A stretch of 64,000 nucleotides of DNA, from the NCBI RefSeq assembly GCF_014648655.1, contig NZ_BMRN01000009.1, positions 1-64,000 on the forward strand. The letters run 5' to 3'. Positions 18,707 through 27,145 of this stretch are shown piece by piece; the stretch's first letter is position 1, and every line of letters begins with the position of its first letter. The translations under genes and the position numbers were made by a program. The notes below the pieces were generated by a model, which worked only from the letters and a program-made list of their open reading frames with translations, had not been told where the DNA came from and made no database searches. This stretch comes from Streptomyces atratus (GTDB lineage Bacteria; Actinomycetota; Actinomycetes; Streptomycetales; Streptomycetaceae).

Positions 18707-20758
18707 ATGACCTCCCCCCTCACCTCCCGTTTCCCGTACCCCGCGGGCAGCGACGGCGGCCGACGCCTCGGCTACGGCGCCGATTACAACCCCGAGCAGT
18801 GGCCGCGGGAGGTGTGGGAGGAGGACGTCCGGCTGATGCGCGAGGCCGGCGTGAACATCGTCTCCCTGGCGATCTTCTCCTGGGCCCGGCTCCAGCCCAC
18901 CGCCGACACCTGGGATTTCGGATGGCTCGACGAGGTCATGGACCTGCTGCACGCGGGCGGCATCGGCGTCGACCTGGCCACCGCGACCGCGTCCCCACCG
19001 CCGTGGCTCACCACCGCCCACCCGGAGATCCTGCCGGTGACCGCTACCGGCGATACGCTCTGGCCGGGCGCGCGCCAGCACTGGCGGCCCACCTCTCCGG
19101 TCTTCCGCACCCACGCGCTGCGCCTGGTCCGGGAGTTGGCCACGCGCTACGCCGGACACCCGGCCCTGGTCGCCTGGCACGTCAACAACGAGCTGGGCTG
19201 TCACAACGTCTACGACTACTCCGACGACGCCGCCCTTGCCTTCCGCGCCTGGCTGCGCCGCCGCTACACGACTCTCGATGCTCTCAACCATGCCTGGGGG
19301 ACGGCCTTCTGGTCCCAGCGCTACAGTGACTGGGACCAGATCCTGCCGCCGCGCCTCGCCGCCTCGCACCCCAACCCTACGCAGCAGCTCGACTTCAAGC
19401 GGTTCTCGTCGGACGCGCTCAAGGACCATCTGCTCGCGGAGCGCGAGGTGCTGCGCGAGCTGACCCCGGACGTACCGGTGACCACCAACTTCATGGTGAT
19501 GGGCGGCACCAAGGGCATGGACTACGCGGACTGGGCGGGCTCCGGCGCGATCGACTTCGTCGCCAACGACCACTACGTCATCCCCGGCCCGCAGGACCGC
19601 GACGAGCTGTCCTTCGCCGCCAACCTGACCAGCGGCATCGCGGGCCACCGCCCGTGGTTCCTGATGGAGCACTCCACCGGTGCCGTGAACTGGCAGTCGG
19701 TCAACCTGCCCAAGAAGCCGGGAGAGTTGGCGCGGGACTCGCTGCTGCACGTGGCGCACGGCGCCGACGCCGTCTGCTTCTTCCAGTGGCGCCAGTCGGC
19801 GGCCGGAGCCGAGAAGTACCACTCTGCGATGGTGCCGCACGCCGGTACCGACAGCGCACTCTTCCGCTCTGTCACCGAGTTGGGGCGCACCCTCGAAGCG
19901 CTCGCGCCGATCGCCGGAGCCGAGCGCGAACCCGCCCGCGTGGCCGTCCTGTTCGACTGGGACTCATGGTGGACCAGCGAGCACGACTCCCACCCCACCT
20001 CGCGGCTCGACTACCACCGCGAGGCGCTCGACTGGTACTCCGCGCTGCTGCGGCTCGGCATCCGCGCCGACGTGGTGCCCGCGCACAGCACCGACCTCAC
20101 CTCGTACGACGTGGTGATCGCGCCCGTGCTGCACGTGGTGCCCCAGCCGTTCGGCAAGGAGCTGGCCCGGTACGTCGAGGACGGAGGACACCTCGTCACC
20201 ACGTACTTCTCCGGCGTCGTCGACGAGAACGACCACATCTGGCTCGGCGGCTACCCTGGCGCCCTGCGCGAGCTGCTCGGCATCCGTATCGAGGAGTTCG
20301 GGCCGCTTCTCGACGGCGTCACCGTCGACCTCGACAACGAGACGACCGGCAGCCTGTGGACCGACCGGATCACCGTCACCGGGCCGGACGTGGAGGTGCT
20401 CGCCAGCTACCGCAGCGGGACATACGCCTCCCGCCCGGCCGTCACACGCTGTACGACGGGCCGCGGTTCGGCCGCGTACGTCTCAACCCGCCTCGGCGCC
20501 GAAGGCCTCGCCGCACTGCTGCCGGAACTGCTCGGACCGGCCGGCGTGTCCAGTGAACTCCCGGACGGAGCACGAGGGTCGGTCGAGCTGACCGTGCGCC
20601 GCGACGCCGGCAGCCGCTACCTCTTCCTGGTCAACCGCGGCGACGTGCCGGTGCCGCTGCCCGGCGTGACCGGTGAGCTGCTCGTCGGTCCCGCGATGGA
20701 GGGCGGCCTCGTGCTGTCGCCCCGGGAAGTCGCCGTGATCCGGCAACCCGCCCCCTGA
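18707..20758 (+). CDS. GH42 beta-galactosidase
   Basis: 683 residues, the normal size for glycoside hydrolase family 42. The TIM barrel shows LGYGADYNPEQWP at its start, the acid/base in AWHVNNELG (Glu162) and the nucleophile in FLMEHSTGAVNWQ (Glu321). It is followed by the trimerisation domain (from about residue 400, VAVLFDWDSWW) and a C-terminal beta domain. There is no signal peptide, so it acts in the cytoplasm on imported galacto-oligosaccharides. It starts 50 bases after the binding-protein gene and belongs to the same LacI-controlled operon. Confidence 0.93.
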   Translation: MTSPLTSRFPYPAGSDGGRRLGYGADYNPEQWPREVWEEDVRLMREAGVNIVSLAIFSWARLQPTADTWDFGWLDEVMDLLHAGGIGVDLATATASPPPWLTTAHPEILPVTATGDTLWPGARQHWRPTSPVFRTHALRLVRELATRYAGHPALVAWHVNNELGCHNVYDYSDDAALAFRAWLRRRYTTLDALNHAWGTAFWSQRYSDWDQILPPRLAASHPNPTQQLDFKRFSSDALKDHLLAEREVLRELTPDVPVTTNFMVMGGTKGMDYADWAGSGAIDFVANDHYVIPGPQDRDELSFAANLTSGIAGHRPWFLMEHSTGAVNWQSVNLPKKPGELARDSLLHVAHGADAVCFFQWRQSAAGAEKYHSAMVPHAGTDSALFRSVTELGRTLEALAPIAGAEREPARVAVLFDWDSWWTSEHDSHPTSRLDYHREALDWYSALLRLGIRADVVPAHSTDLTSYDVVIAPVLHVVPQPFGKELARYVEDGGHLVTTYFSGVVDENDHIWLGGYPGALRELLGIRIEEFGPLLDGVTVDLDNETTGSLWTDRITVTGPDVEVLASYRSGTYASRPAVTRCTTGRGSAAYVSTRLGAEGLAALLPELLGPAGVSSELPDGARGSVELTVRRDAGSRYLFLVNRGDVPVPLPGVTGELLVGPAMEGGLVLSPREVAVIRQPAP

Positions 20759-20814
20759 ATCGCACCACAGCAGTACCAACTATCCGCCCATATAACTGAT
20801 TTTGGGAGAAAACG

Positions 20815-22851
20815 TTGGCACGCCGTACCCGCACACGACGACTCCTCGGCCTCTTCGGCGCCGCCGCCCTGGTTTCCGGAGCCGCCCTCACCACCGCCCC
20901 GCCCGTGACGGCCGCAGCGTCGACAGCCGCCGTCACGGTGACCCCGGACCCCTCGTACCGGCAGCAGAAGTTCGAGGGCTGGGGCACCAGCCTCGTCTGG
21001 TTCGCCAACGTCACCGGCGGCTACCCGCAGGAAATCCGCGAGAAGCTCGCCGACCTCCTCTTCGGTGACGACGGGCTAGCCCTGAACATCGCCCGCTACA
21101 ACATCGGCGGCGGCAACGCCCCTGATGTGAAGGACTACTTGAGGGCCGGGGGAGCGGTCGACGGGTGGTGGAAGGCCCCCGAGGGCACCACCCGCGACGA
21201 CACCGACTGGTGGAACGCCGACGACCCGGCGGACTGGAACCCGGACGCCGACGCGACGCAGCGCTGGTGGGTGAACCGGATCAAGGACGACATCGACCAC
21301 TGGGAGACGTTCAGCAACTCGCCGCCGTACTTCATGACGGAGAGCGGGTACGTCTCCGGCGGCTTCGACGCGACCAAGGATCAGCTCAAGGCCGAGTCGG
21401 TCGACGACTTCGCTGCGTACATGGCGGGAGCCACGAAGCGCCTGGAGAAGGCGGAGGGCATCGACGTCGACACCGTCGACCCGTTCAACGAGCCCAACAC
21501 CGGTTACTGGAAAACCACGTTGGGCGCCGACGGCGAGCCGACCGGCGGCCGTCAGGAAGGCGCGCACATAGGCCCCGAGCTCCAGCAGAAGGTCATAAGG
21601 GCCCTCGCCCCCGCACTGAAGAAGGCGAAGGCCGGTGCGGAGATCTCGGCCATGGACGAGACCAACCCGGGTATTTTCTCGACGAACTGGAACAGCTACC
21701 CGGCCGACGTGAAGAACCTCGTCGGGCAGATGAACGTCCACACGTACGGCACGGGCGGGCGCACCACCGTCCGCGACCTGGCCAAGGCGGCCGACAAGCC
21801 GCTGTGGATGAGCGAGGTCGAGGGCGACTGGGGCGACGGACAGTCCTTCACAGATATGCGGCCCGGCCTCGGCCTCGCCCAGCAGATGGTGGACGACCTG
21901 CGCGAACTGGAGCCCACCGCCTGGGTGTTCTGGCAACCGGTCGAGGACTACGACAACATGAAGCCCGGCGGAGAGTCCGCCAAGGGCGGCAACTGGGGCA
22001 GCATCCAGGTCCCGTTCAGCTGCACCTCCAAGGACACCCTTGCCAGCTGCCCGGTCCGGACGAACACGAAGTTCGACACGGCCCGCAACTTCACGCACTA
22101 CATCAAGCCGGGCGACCGGCTGATCAAGACGGACGAAACCTCCAGCGCCGCCGCCGTCGCGCAGTCCGGCAAGGGCGCCACCGTCGTCCACGTCAACCGC
22201 ACCCCGGACGCCCGCACTGTGACGCTGGACCTGTCGAAGTTCGCCCGGATCGATCAGGACGCCACGGTCACGCCCGTCGTGACCAGCGCCGCCGGCAAGC
22301 TGGAGCGGCACGACACCGTCCCGGTCGGCGACAAGAAGGCCACCTTCACGGTGCCCGCGCAGTCGGTGACCTCGTTCGTCGTCGACGGGGTGTCCGGTGT
22401 CGCGAAGGACGCGGCGACCCTGCGCCAGGGCCACACCTACGAGCTGACAGGCGTGCAGAGCGGCAAGGACCTGACCGTCGCCGACGACGGCAGCAAGCTC
22501 GTCATCAAGACCGGCGCCTCCGCCGCAGGCCGACAGTGGCAGCTCCAGCAGATCAGCGGCAACGACGCGGACAACCGCAAGCGGTACATGTTCATCAGCG
22601 CGTCGAGCGGCAAGCGTCTTGCCGTACGCAACGGTGCACCGGTCGTTGAACCCGACACCGGCCGGCGTGACGCGGCCACCCAGTGGATCACGTCGTCGAC
22701 CGGCGACGGTACCTGGACGCTCGTCAACGCCGGGACCGGCAAGCTACTGGAAGTCGGCGGCCAGGCCACGAACGACGGCGCTGCCGTCACCACCTGGCAG
22801 CCGAACTCCGGGGCGAACCAACTGTGGAAGGCCACCGACGTGACTCCGTAG
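20815..22851 (+). CDS. Secreted GH30 endo-beta-1,6-galactanase-like enzyme with ricin-type lectin domain
   Basis: 678 residues from a TTG start (20815), chosen because GGGAGAA lies directly upstream at 20804-20810. An Arg-rich signal peptide (MARRTRTRRLLGLFGAAALV) ends near VTAAAS. The GH30 barrel has KFEGWGTSLVWFANVTGGYP at its N-terminus, the acid/base in DPFNEPNTGYW (Glu226) and the nucleophile in LWMSEVEGDWG (Glu334). A short beta domain and a C-terminal beta-trefoil CBM13/RICIN domain (about 545-675, with QLWKA at the end) follow. It presumably cuts beta-1,6-galactan side chains of arabinogalactan outside the cell, supplying the transporter encoded upstream. Specificity within GH30 is inferred from the operon. 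Confidence 0.88.
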   Translation: MARRTRTRRLLGLFGAAALVSGAALTTAPPVTAAASTAAVTVTPDPSYRQQKFEGWGTSLVWFANVTGGYPQEIREKLADLLFGDDGLALNIARYNIGGGNAPDVKDYLRAGGAVDGWWKAPEGTTRDDTDWWNADDPADWNPDADATQRWWVNRIKDDIDHWETFSNSPPYFMTESGYVSGGFDATKDQLKAESVDDFAAYMAGATKRLEKAEGIDVDTVDPFNEPNTGYWKTTLGADGEPTGGRQEGAHIGPELQQKVIRALAPALKKAKAGAEISAMDETNPGIFSTNWNSYPADVKNLVGQMNVHTYGTGGRTTVRDLAKAADKPLWMSEVEGDWGDGQSFTDMRPGLGLAQQMVDDLRELEPTAWVFWQPVEDYDNMKPGGESAKGGNWGSIQVPFSCTSKDTLASCPVRTNTKFDTARNFTHYIKPGDRLIKTDETSSAAAVAQSGKGATVVHVNRTPDARTVTLDLSKFARIDQDATVTPVVTSAAGKLERHDTVPVGDKKATFTVPAQSVTSFVVDGVSGVAKDAATLRQGHTYELTGVQSGKDLTVADDGSKLVIKTGASAAGRQWQLQQISGNDADNRKRYMFISASSGKRLAVRNGAPVVEPDTGRRDAATQWITSSTGDGTWTLVNAGTGKLLEVGGQATNDGAAVTTWQPNSGANQLWKATDVTP

Positions 22852-22858
22852 ACGTACT

Positions 22859-22887
22859 GGGCCCCACGGTGATCCGCCGTGGGGCCC
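22859..22887 (+). terminator. Terminator of the galactan operon
   Basis: Perfect 11-bp stem GGGCCCCACGG (22859-22869) with CCGTGGGGCCC (22877-22887) and a 7-base loop, eight bases after the GH30 stop codon. Ends the LacI-controlled operon. Confidence 0.85.
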
Positions 22888-23139
22888 TGCCGTAGGTCAC
22901 AGATGGTGCGTCCTGCGCCACCGCAGCAGCACGCCAGATGCGGCCTGCCGGCCGCCGCCGACGAGGTCATGCTGACCCATGCAAGACCGGATGCAGCGCA
23001 GAGCTGACAAGTGCAAGGTCACCCCGTAAAGGACAGAGGGTGGCGAGTCCGAAAAGGCGAGGTGGTCGCGGAGGTGGCGTGCGTAGTCGTGGTTGAGTCC
23101 GTGGTAGCCGGTCGGGCACGACAGCGTGCGCGCGATGAG

Positions 23140-23736
23140 CTATCCGACGGTTCTCGCACGCTTCGCGGCCCAGAAGTGGTAGACGGCCCAACTGGCACCA
23201 ATTCCCAAGGTCGTCCAGATGACAGCCTCGGCCAGAACGGCTTCCCGGGTGAAAGCGAGGCCCGGCCGGGGTGGCAGTGCGATCATCTGTGCGGCGCCAC
23301 CCACGGGCACCGTCAGCCCGGCAAGCAAGCCGGTCACGCCGGGGCGCTCGATGGCCGCACCCACCACCCCCAGGACAGATCCGAACAGCACGCTCGCCGC
23401 CCACCACGTGAGCATCTCCGGCCAGTACCCGGCGAGCGGTTCGTCTCGGACCAACGCGTCCATCGGGTAGTACGCCGCTGTGGCCGCGACCAGTGCGAGC
23501 ACCGCGGCCATGGCACCTCGCGTCCATGTCTTGGCCAGCCACCCCATCGCCACAGCGAGCGCGGCCCACGCCCAGCCGAGGCCCACGAGGAGGCTGAGCA
23601 CCTTGGCGGTGCTGGCCCAGACAGTGCCCGCCAGCGGGGCGCCGAGTGTTGAGTACGGCGAGGAGAGCGCGTTGGTGAGCGAGGTGGCCGCACCGAACCC
23701 GGCCCCTATCGCGAGGCCGCGCACCATGATCTTCAT
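23140..23736 (-). CDS. Hypothetical polytopic membrane protein
   Basis: 198 residues from ATG 23736 (a second ATG lies three codons in). Five to six hydrophobic segments, for example AIGAGFGAATSLTNALSS, VLSLLVGLGWAWAALAVAMG, LAALVAATAAYYP-like and GVTGLLAGLTVPVGGAAQMI. It ends in a charged AAKRARTVG tail. It resembles small conserved actinobacterial membrane proteins of unknown function (DUF6518-like), but I cannot confirm a family. The ribosome site is poor, and a perfect palindrome sits 7 bases upstream of the start, suggesting tight control. The 250 bases downstream (22888-23139) hold nothing I recognise. Confidence 0.65.
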   Translation of the reverse strand: MKIMVRGLAIGAGFGAATSLTNALSSPYSTLGAPLAGTVWASTAKVLSLLVGLGWAWAALAVAMGWLAKTWTRGAMAAVLALVAATAAYYPMDALVRDEPLAGYWPEMLTWWAASVLFGSVLGVVGAAIERPGVTGLLAGLTVPVGGAAQMIALPPRPGLAFTREAVLAEAVIWTTLGIGASWAVYHFWAAKRARTVG

Positions 23737-23742
23737 TCCGTG

Positions 23743-23759
23743 AGCATACTCGGTATGCT
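23743..23759. promoter_or_regulatory. Palindromic operator candidate
   Basis: AGCATAC-TCG-GTATGCT: perfect 7-base arms around a 3-base centre, ending 7 bases upstream of the membrane-protein ATG. A repressor bound here would block transcription or the ribosome site. No regulator gene is adjacent. Confidence 0.55.
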
Positions 23760-23789
23760 GATGACGCCCTCCCGGTGAACCTCCCTGCC

Positions 23790-23893
23790 TCGCTCGCCAT
23801 CCGTCGCCGATTTCGGCGAGGACCCGCGCTTCGGACAGCACGCACAGGCCAGGGAAGCCGGCGGCAATGCCGGCATCCGGGTGCGCCAGGAAC
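23790..23893 (-). mobile_element. IS110-family transposase fragment
   Basis: A minus-strand frame reads FLAHPDAGIAAGFPGLCVLS then EARVLAEIGD. This matches the Transposase_20 region of IS110 transposases (x-FPGLG-x-x-x-GARVLAEIGD). Two substitutions at conserved glycines (Cys and Glu replacing Gly) and the loss of all flanking sequence show it is a relic. Confidence 0.5.
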
Positions 23894-23969
23894 ACCGGAC
23901 CTGCCAAAGGCCCCGTGACGCCGCCATACGCGACGCCGCACGCGAAGGCGCCACCCGTCCGTCGAACAG

Positions 23970-24135
23970 GCGTGGGAGGAGGCCCTTGCCGCGCTCTGCG
24001 ACGGGCCTTCCAGGTTCTCGGCCCCGTCCTCGCCGGTGTGGAGGCGCGGCTCGCGGCCGACGACGAGCGGGACGACCGGCCGCTCAGGATCGTCCTGGTG
24101 CCCTGCGGGCGACTCGGCATCGTCCCCCGGCCCAC
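23970..24135 (+). pseudogene. CHAT-domain protein fragment
   Basis: Two adjacent frames give AWEEALAALCDGP (23970-24006) and then FQVLGPVLAGVEARLAADDE and PLRIVLVPCGRLGIVP. Together they match the region of CHAT (caspase-like) domain proteins just before the catalytic His. The frameshift is near 24005 and homology stops before W-H-A-A. Neither catalytic His nor Cys is present. Confidence 0.45.
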
Positions 24136-24224
24136 CCGGACACCCGCGGTCACGGGCCCGGGAGCGGGACCCCGAGCGGCGGCACCCACGGCCGGTGCCG
24201 TTCGAGCGCCGCGCCCGGGCGCCG

Positions 24225-26459
24225 TCAGCGCAGTGACTCGGGCAGCTCCTCCCGGTGGACGATGCCCAGGCGCTGCGTGGCGCGGGTCAGAGCTACGTAC
24301 AGGTCGCTTGTCCCATACCTGGCGGGCTCCACGACCAGCACATGGTCGAATTCGAGCCCCTTCGCCTGCCGGGGGTCGAGCAGAACCAGCGTGCGGGTCA
24401 GATCGGGTTCGGCACCGGCCCTGACTCCTTCCAGTGGAGCGGCGATCTCCTCGTGGAGCGCCCGCGGCGCGATCACCGCAAGGCGTCCCTCCTCGGGCAT
24501 CAGTTCCGAGACCGCCTGCGCCACCGCCCCCGCCAGGTCCTCCCCGGCGTCCCGCGTCCACGGCACCTCGCCGGTGGACCGCACCGAGACGGGCGGCTCG
24601 AAGGAAGGGGCGTCGACGCGTACGACCCTGGCGGCCAGCTCCATGATCTCGGCGGGCGTGCGGTAGTTGACCTTGAGTCCGACGTGCTCGAAGCGGTCAC
24701 CGACGTACGGCTCCAGGATCTTCGCCCACGAGCCGACGCCTGCTTCCTCGGAGGTCTGCGCGGGGTCGCCGACCAGGGTCAGCGAGCGGGTCGGCGAACG
24801 GCGCATCAGCAACCGCCACGCCATCGGCGACAACTCCTGGGCCTCGTCGACGATGATGTGCCCGAATGCCCAGGAGCGGTCGGCGGCGGCCCGCTCGGCC
24901 GCGCTGCGGTGATCGGCCTCCTCCTGCCGCTCCGCCATCCGCTCGGCGTCGATGATGTCGTGGGCGGCCAGGATCTCGGACTCCTCGTCCTCGAACTCGT
25001 ATGTCTCCGAGCCCCTCGACAGCTCCAGAACGCCCTGCGCGTACGCGATCCGCTCCTGGCGCTCGGCCTCGGCGGCGGCCCGCTCGGCGCTGTCGTCGAC
25101 CCCGAGGAGTTCCGCCGCCTCGTCGAGCAGCGGAACGTCGGCGGAGGTCCACTTTCCGCGGCCGGGTGCGCGCCGGATGGCTTCGGCGTCCTCGTCCGGT
25201 ACGTACACGGGGTCGGCCAGGTAGTCGGTGAGAAAACCCTCCGAGGTGAGCGCGGGCCACAGCTCGTCGACGGCCGAGTGCACCGCCTTGCTGACGGCGA
25301 CACCCTTGCCGAGCTGGGCGATGTCGTCGGGGCCGAGGAAATTGGGACCGCCGTACGGGTCGGCCCCGATGCGCTCCGTGAGCTGCGCGGTGAGGGCATC
25401 GATGATCCGGAACGCGAAGTGCGGGCGGGCGAGGTTGTGCGGCAGGCGGGTGTCGCGGGCCGCCTGGCGGGCCTCGTAGGCGATCTCCCGGTCGAGGAGG
25501 AGGTCCCCGTCGTCGTGCGGGATGACCAGCGGGGCGCCCGGCTCGGGCAGCCGCTGCCGGTCGCGCACGGCGAGCGCGAGCGCCTCCGCCATCGGCTCAC
25601 CGCCCTTGACGGCGGCGGCACGGGGCGTGTCGATGCCGTCGGCATGGACCCCGGGGAAGAGTTCGGCCTGCGTGGCGAGCAGGACACCCGTCTCGCCGAG
25701 CGCGGGCAGCACCTCGCCGATGTAGCTCAGGAAGGCCGGGTTGGGGCCCACGATCAGGACGGCGCGCCGGGCGAGCAGCTCACGGTGCTCGTACAGCAGG
25801 AAGGCCGCCCGGTGAAGTGCCACCGCCGTCTTGCCGGTACCGGGGCCGCCCTCGACGACGAGCACACCCTGGTGCGGGGCGCGGATGATGCGGTCCTGTT
25901 CCGCCTGGATGGTCCGCACGATGTCGCCCATGCGGCCGGTGCGGGCGGAGTTCACGGCGGCGAGCAGCACCGCGTCGCCGCTCGGGTCCTCGAAACCGGT
26001 GCGCTCGCGGTCCCCGACGTCGAGGATCTCGTCGTGCAGTTCGGTGACGACGCGGCCCTCGGTGGTGATGTGTCTGCGCCGGCGCAGCCCCATCGGGGTG
26101 TGACCGGTGGCGAGATAGAAGGGGCGGGCGACCGGCGCACGCCAGTCGATCAGAAGGGGCGTATGCGCGGTGTCGTCCTCGCGGATTCCGATACGGCCGA
26201 TATGGTGCGCGGTGCCGTCGGAGAGATCGATGCGGCCGAAACACAGCGAGCCGTCCACCGCATTCAGCGCGGCCAGCAGACCCGAGCGTTCGGCGACGAG
26301 CACATCGCGTTCGAGACGGGCCTGCAGCCCGGTCCCGACCGGCGTCAGCGCGTCCTCGACGTGCTGTGCGGCGACTCCGCGCAGCACGTCGACACGGTCA
26401 TAGAGCCGGCCGATGAATTCCTGCTCCTTCTGCAATTCGGCACTTTCCCGAGTTGACAA
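24225..26459 (-). CDS. helR: HelR-type RNA-polymerase-recycling ATPase / UvrD-like helicase
   Basis: 744 residues from a TTG at 26459, chosen because AGGGAG sits five bases upstream and because the protein then begins with the HelD-type coiled-coil (ELQKEQEFIGRLYDRVDVLR). The frame stays open further upstream, but that part is occupied by hairpins. Superfamily 1 motifs: Walker A EGGPGTGKT (about residue 203), Walker B IIVDEAQELSPMAW, motif III LTLVGDPAQTS, motif IV region VNYRTPAEIMELA, motif VI VALTRATQRLGI. HelD/HelR proteins pry stalled or rifamycin-bound RNA polymerase off DNA, and streptomycete HelR confers rifamycin tolerance. The leader structure suggests expression is controlled at the RNA level. 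Confidence 0.85.
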   Translation of the reverse strand: MSTRESAELQKEQEFIGRLYDRVDVLRGVAAQHVEDALTPVGTGLQARLERDVLVAERSGLLAALNAVDGSLCFGRIDLSDGTAHHIGRIGIREDDTAHTPLLIDWRAPVARPFYLATGHTPMGLRRRRHITTEGRVVTELHDEILDVGDRERTGFEDPSGDAVLLAAVNSARTGRMGDIVRTIQAEQDRIIRAPHQGVLVVEGGPGTGKTAVALHRAAFLLYEHRELLARRAVLIVGPNPAFLSYIGEVLPALGETGVLLATQAELFPGVHADGIDTPRAAAVKGGEPMAEALALAVRDRQRLPEPGAPLVIPHDDGDLLLDREIAYEARQAARDTRLPHNLARPHFAFRIIDALTAQLTERIGADPYGGPNFLGPDDIAQLGKGVAVSKAVHSAVDELWPALTSEGFLTDYLADPVYVPDEDAEAIRRAPGRGKWTSADVPLLDEAAELLGVDDSAERAAAEAERQERIAYAQGVLELSRGSETYEFEDEESEILAAHDIIDAERMAERQEEADHRSAAERAAADRSWAFGHIIVDEAQELSPMAWRLLMRRSPTRSLTLVGDPAQTSEEAGVGSWAKILEPYVGDRFEHVGLKVNYRTPAEIMELAARVVRVDAPSFEPPVSVRSTGEVPWTRDAGEDLAGAVAQAVSELMPEEGRLAVIAPRALHEEIAAPLEGVRAGAEPDLTRTLVLLDPRQAKGLEFDHVLVVEPARYGTSDLYVALTRATQRLGIVHREELPESLR

Positions 26460-26494
26460 AATGGCTCCCTGCCGGATATGGTGTTTCTTAGTTG

Positions 26495-26515
26495 CCCCAC
26501 ATTTGTGGGGTTTTT
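26495..26515 (+). terminator. Hairpin H3 with U-tract (helR leader)
   Basis: CCCCACA (26495-26501), TT, TGTGGGG (26504-26510), then TTTTT on the plus strand. As a plus-strand signal it is a classic intrinsic terminator. On the helR (minus) transcript it forms the third leader hairpin, about 36 bases before the TTG start, without a U-tract. Confidence 0.7.
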
Positions 26516-26532
26516 CTGTGGGCACACAGAAA
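26513..26532 (-). promoter_or_regulatory. Hairpin H2 of the helR leader
   Basis: TTTCTGTG (26513-26520) and CACAGAAA (26525-26532), perfect 8-base arms with a 4-base loop. It overlaps the U-tract of H3, so H2 and the plus-strand terminator share bases. Confidence 0.6.
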
Positions 26533-26550
26533 TGCTCAATATACCCGGGA

Positions 26551-26584
26551 AAATCCCCGGTCCGTAATTGCGGACCGGGGATTT
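26551..26584 (-). promoter_or_regulatory. Hairpin H1 of the helR leader, attenuator-like
   Basis: AAATCCCCGGTCCG (26551-26564) pairs exactly with CGGACCGGGGATTT (26571-26584), loop 6. On the minus-strand transcript the GC-rich stem is followed by TTTTC, so it could act as an intrinsic terminator/attenuator about 90-125 bases upstream of helR. Confidence 0.6.
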
Positions 26585-26611
26585 CTTGTGCTGCCGGTAC
26601 TGCGGGCCCCC

Positions 26612-26661
26612 GCATCGGGGCAACTCCTGCGAGAGGGCATCGGGGCGACTCCTGCGAGAGG
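26612..26661 (-). repeat. Tandem 25-bp direct repeat upstream of helR
   Basis: Two contiguous 25-base units (26612-26636 and 26637-26661) differ at one base. On the minus strand each unit carries GCAGGAGT followed by CCCCGATG, that is, a possible ribosome site and ATG. The second of these ATGs reads in frame through the hairpins to helR. It may be a small upstream frame or an operator repeat. Confidence 0.55.
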
Positions 26662-26815
26662 CTGCGCGCCTCAGTACGTGGCACGGTGAGACCCGGCACC
26701 GGGAGGTCCAGCAGCCGTGCGGCGCAGATCCGAACCAGGACGTGGGCGGCCAGGAAGTCCCCCGGTCACCCGCCGCCCGGATGCCATCGGCGCGCAACAG
26801 CTCCGGGGGACCCGC

Positions 26816-27049
26816 GTGCTCTCCGTGGCTGTGCCTCACGAGCGGCAGGTCCGGCCCGGCGGCGGGCAGATCCGGCCGACGGTCACGGTGGACGGCCTGG
26901 CCTGTGCGACCTGGAGTAAACGGAACCGCGGCAGGGCCGTGGCCCTCACCCCCTTCGGAGAGTTGACGGACGACGTGCTCGCGGGCATCGCCGCCGAGGA
27001 GGCGGACATCGCCCGGTTCCTCGGGACGGGACCGGCTGGGAGCTCATGA
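26816..27049 (+). pseudogene. C-terminal fragment of a winged-helix DNA-binding-domain (AlkZ-like) protein
   Basis: The frame VAVPHERQVRPGGGQIRPTV, TVDGLACATW, then GELTDDVLAGIAAEEADIAR ending at TGA 27049 resembles the C-terminus of the PF06224 winged-helix/AlkZ-like family (PGG-x-x-RPTV-x-VDG-x-x-x-xTW, and acidic C-terminal helix). The N-terminal two thirds are absent or out of frame upstream. Confidence 0.4.
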
Positions 27050-27145
27050 CCACCGCGGCTGACCGGGCGGGTCCGGCTTCCCGGCTGACGGTGCGCCCCG
27101 TCGTCGGCGATGACGGGCTGCCCGGACAACCGAGGAGCGATCAGG

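Noticed and set aside
24255..26456. 733-codon plus-strand open frame
   Set aside because: Antisense of helR, whose helicase motifs are unambiguous.
26495..26584. CRISPR-like repeats upstream of helR
   Set aside because: The repeats are palindromic hairpins of different sequence plus one two-copy tandem repeat; there are no regularly spaced identical repeats.
26460..26699. 80-codon N-terminal extension of HelR
   Set aside because: In frame, but it would translate through three stable hairpins and a tandem repeat, and the conserved protein begins right after a well-placed AGGGAG/TTG.
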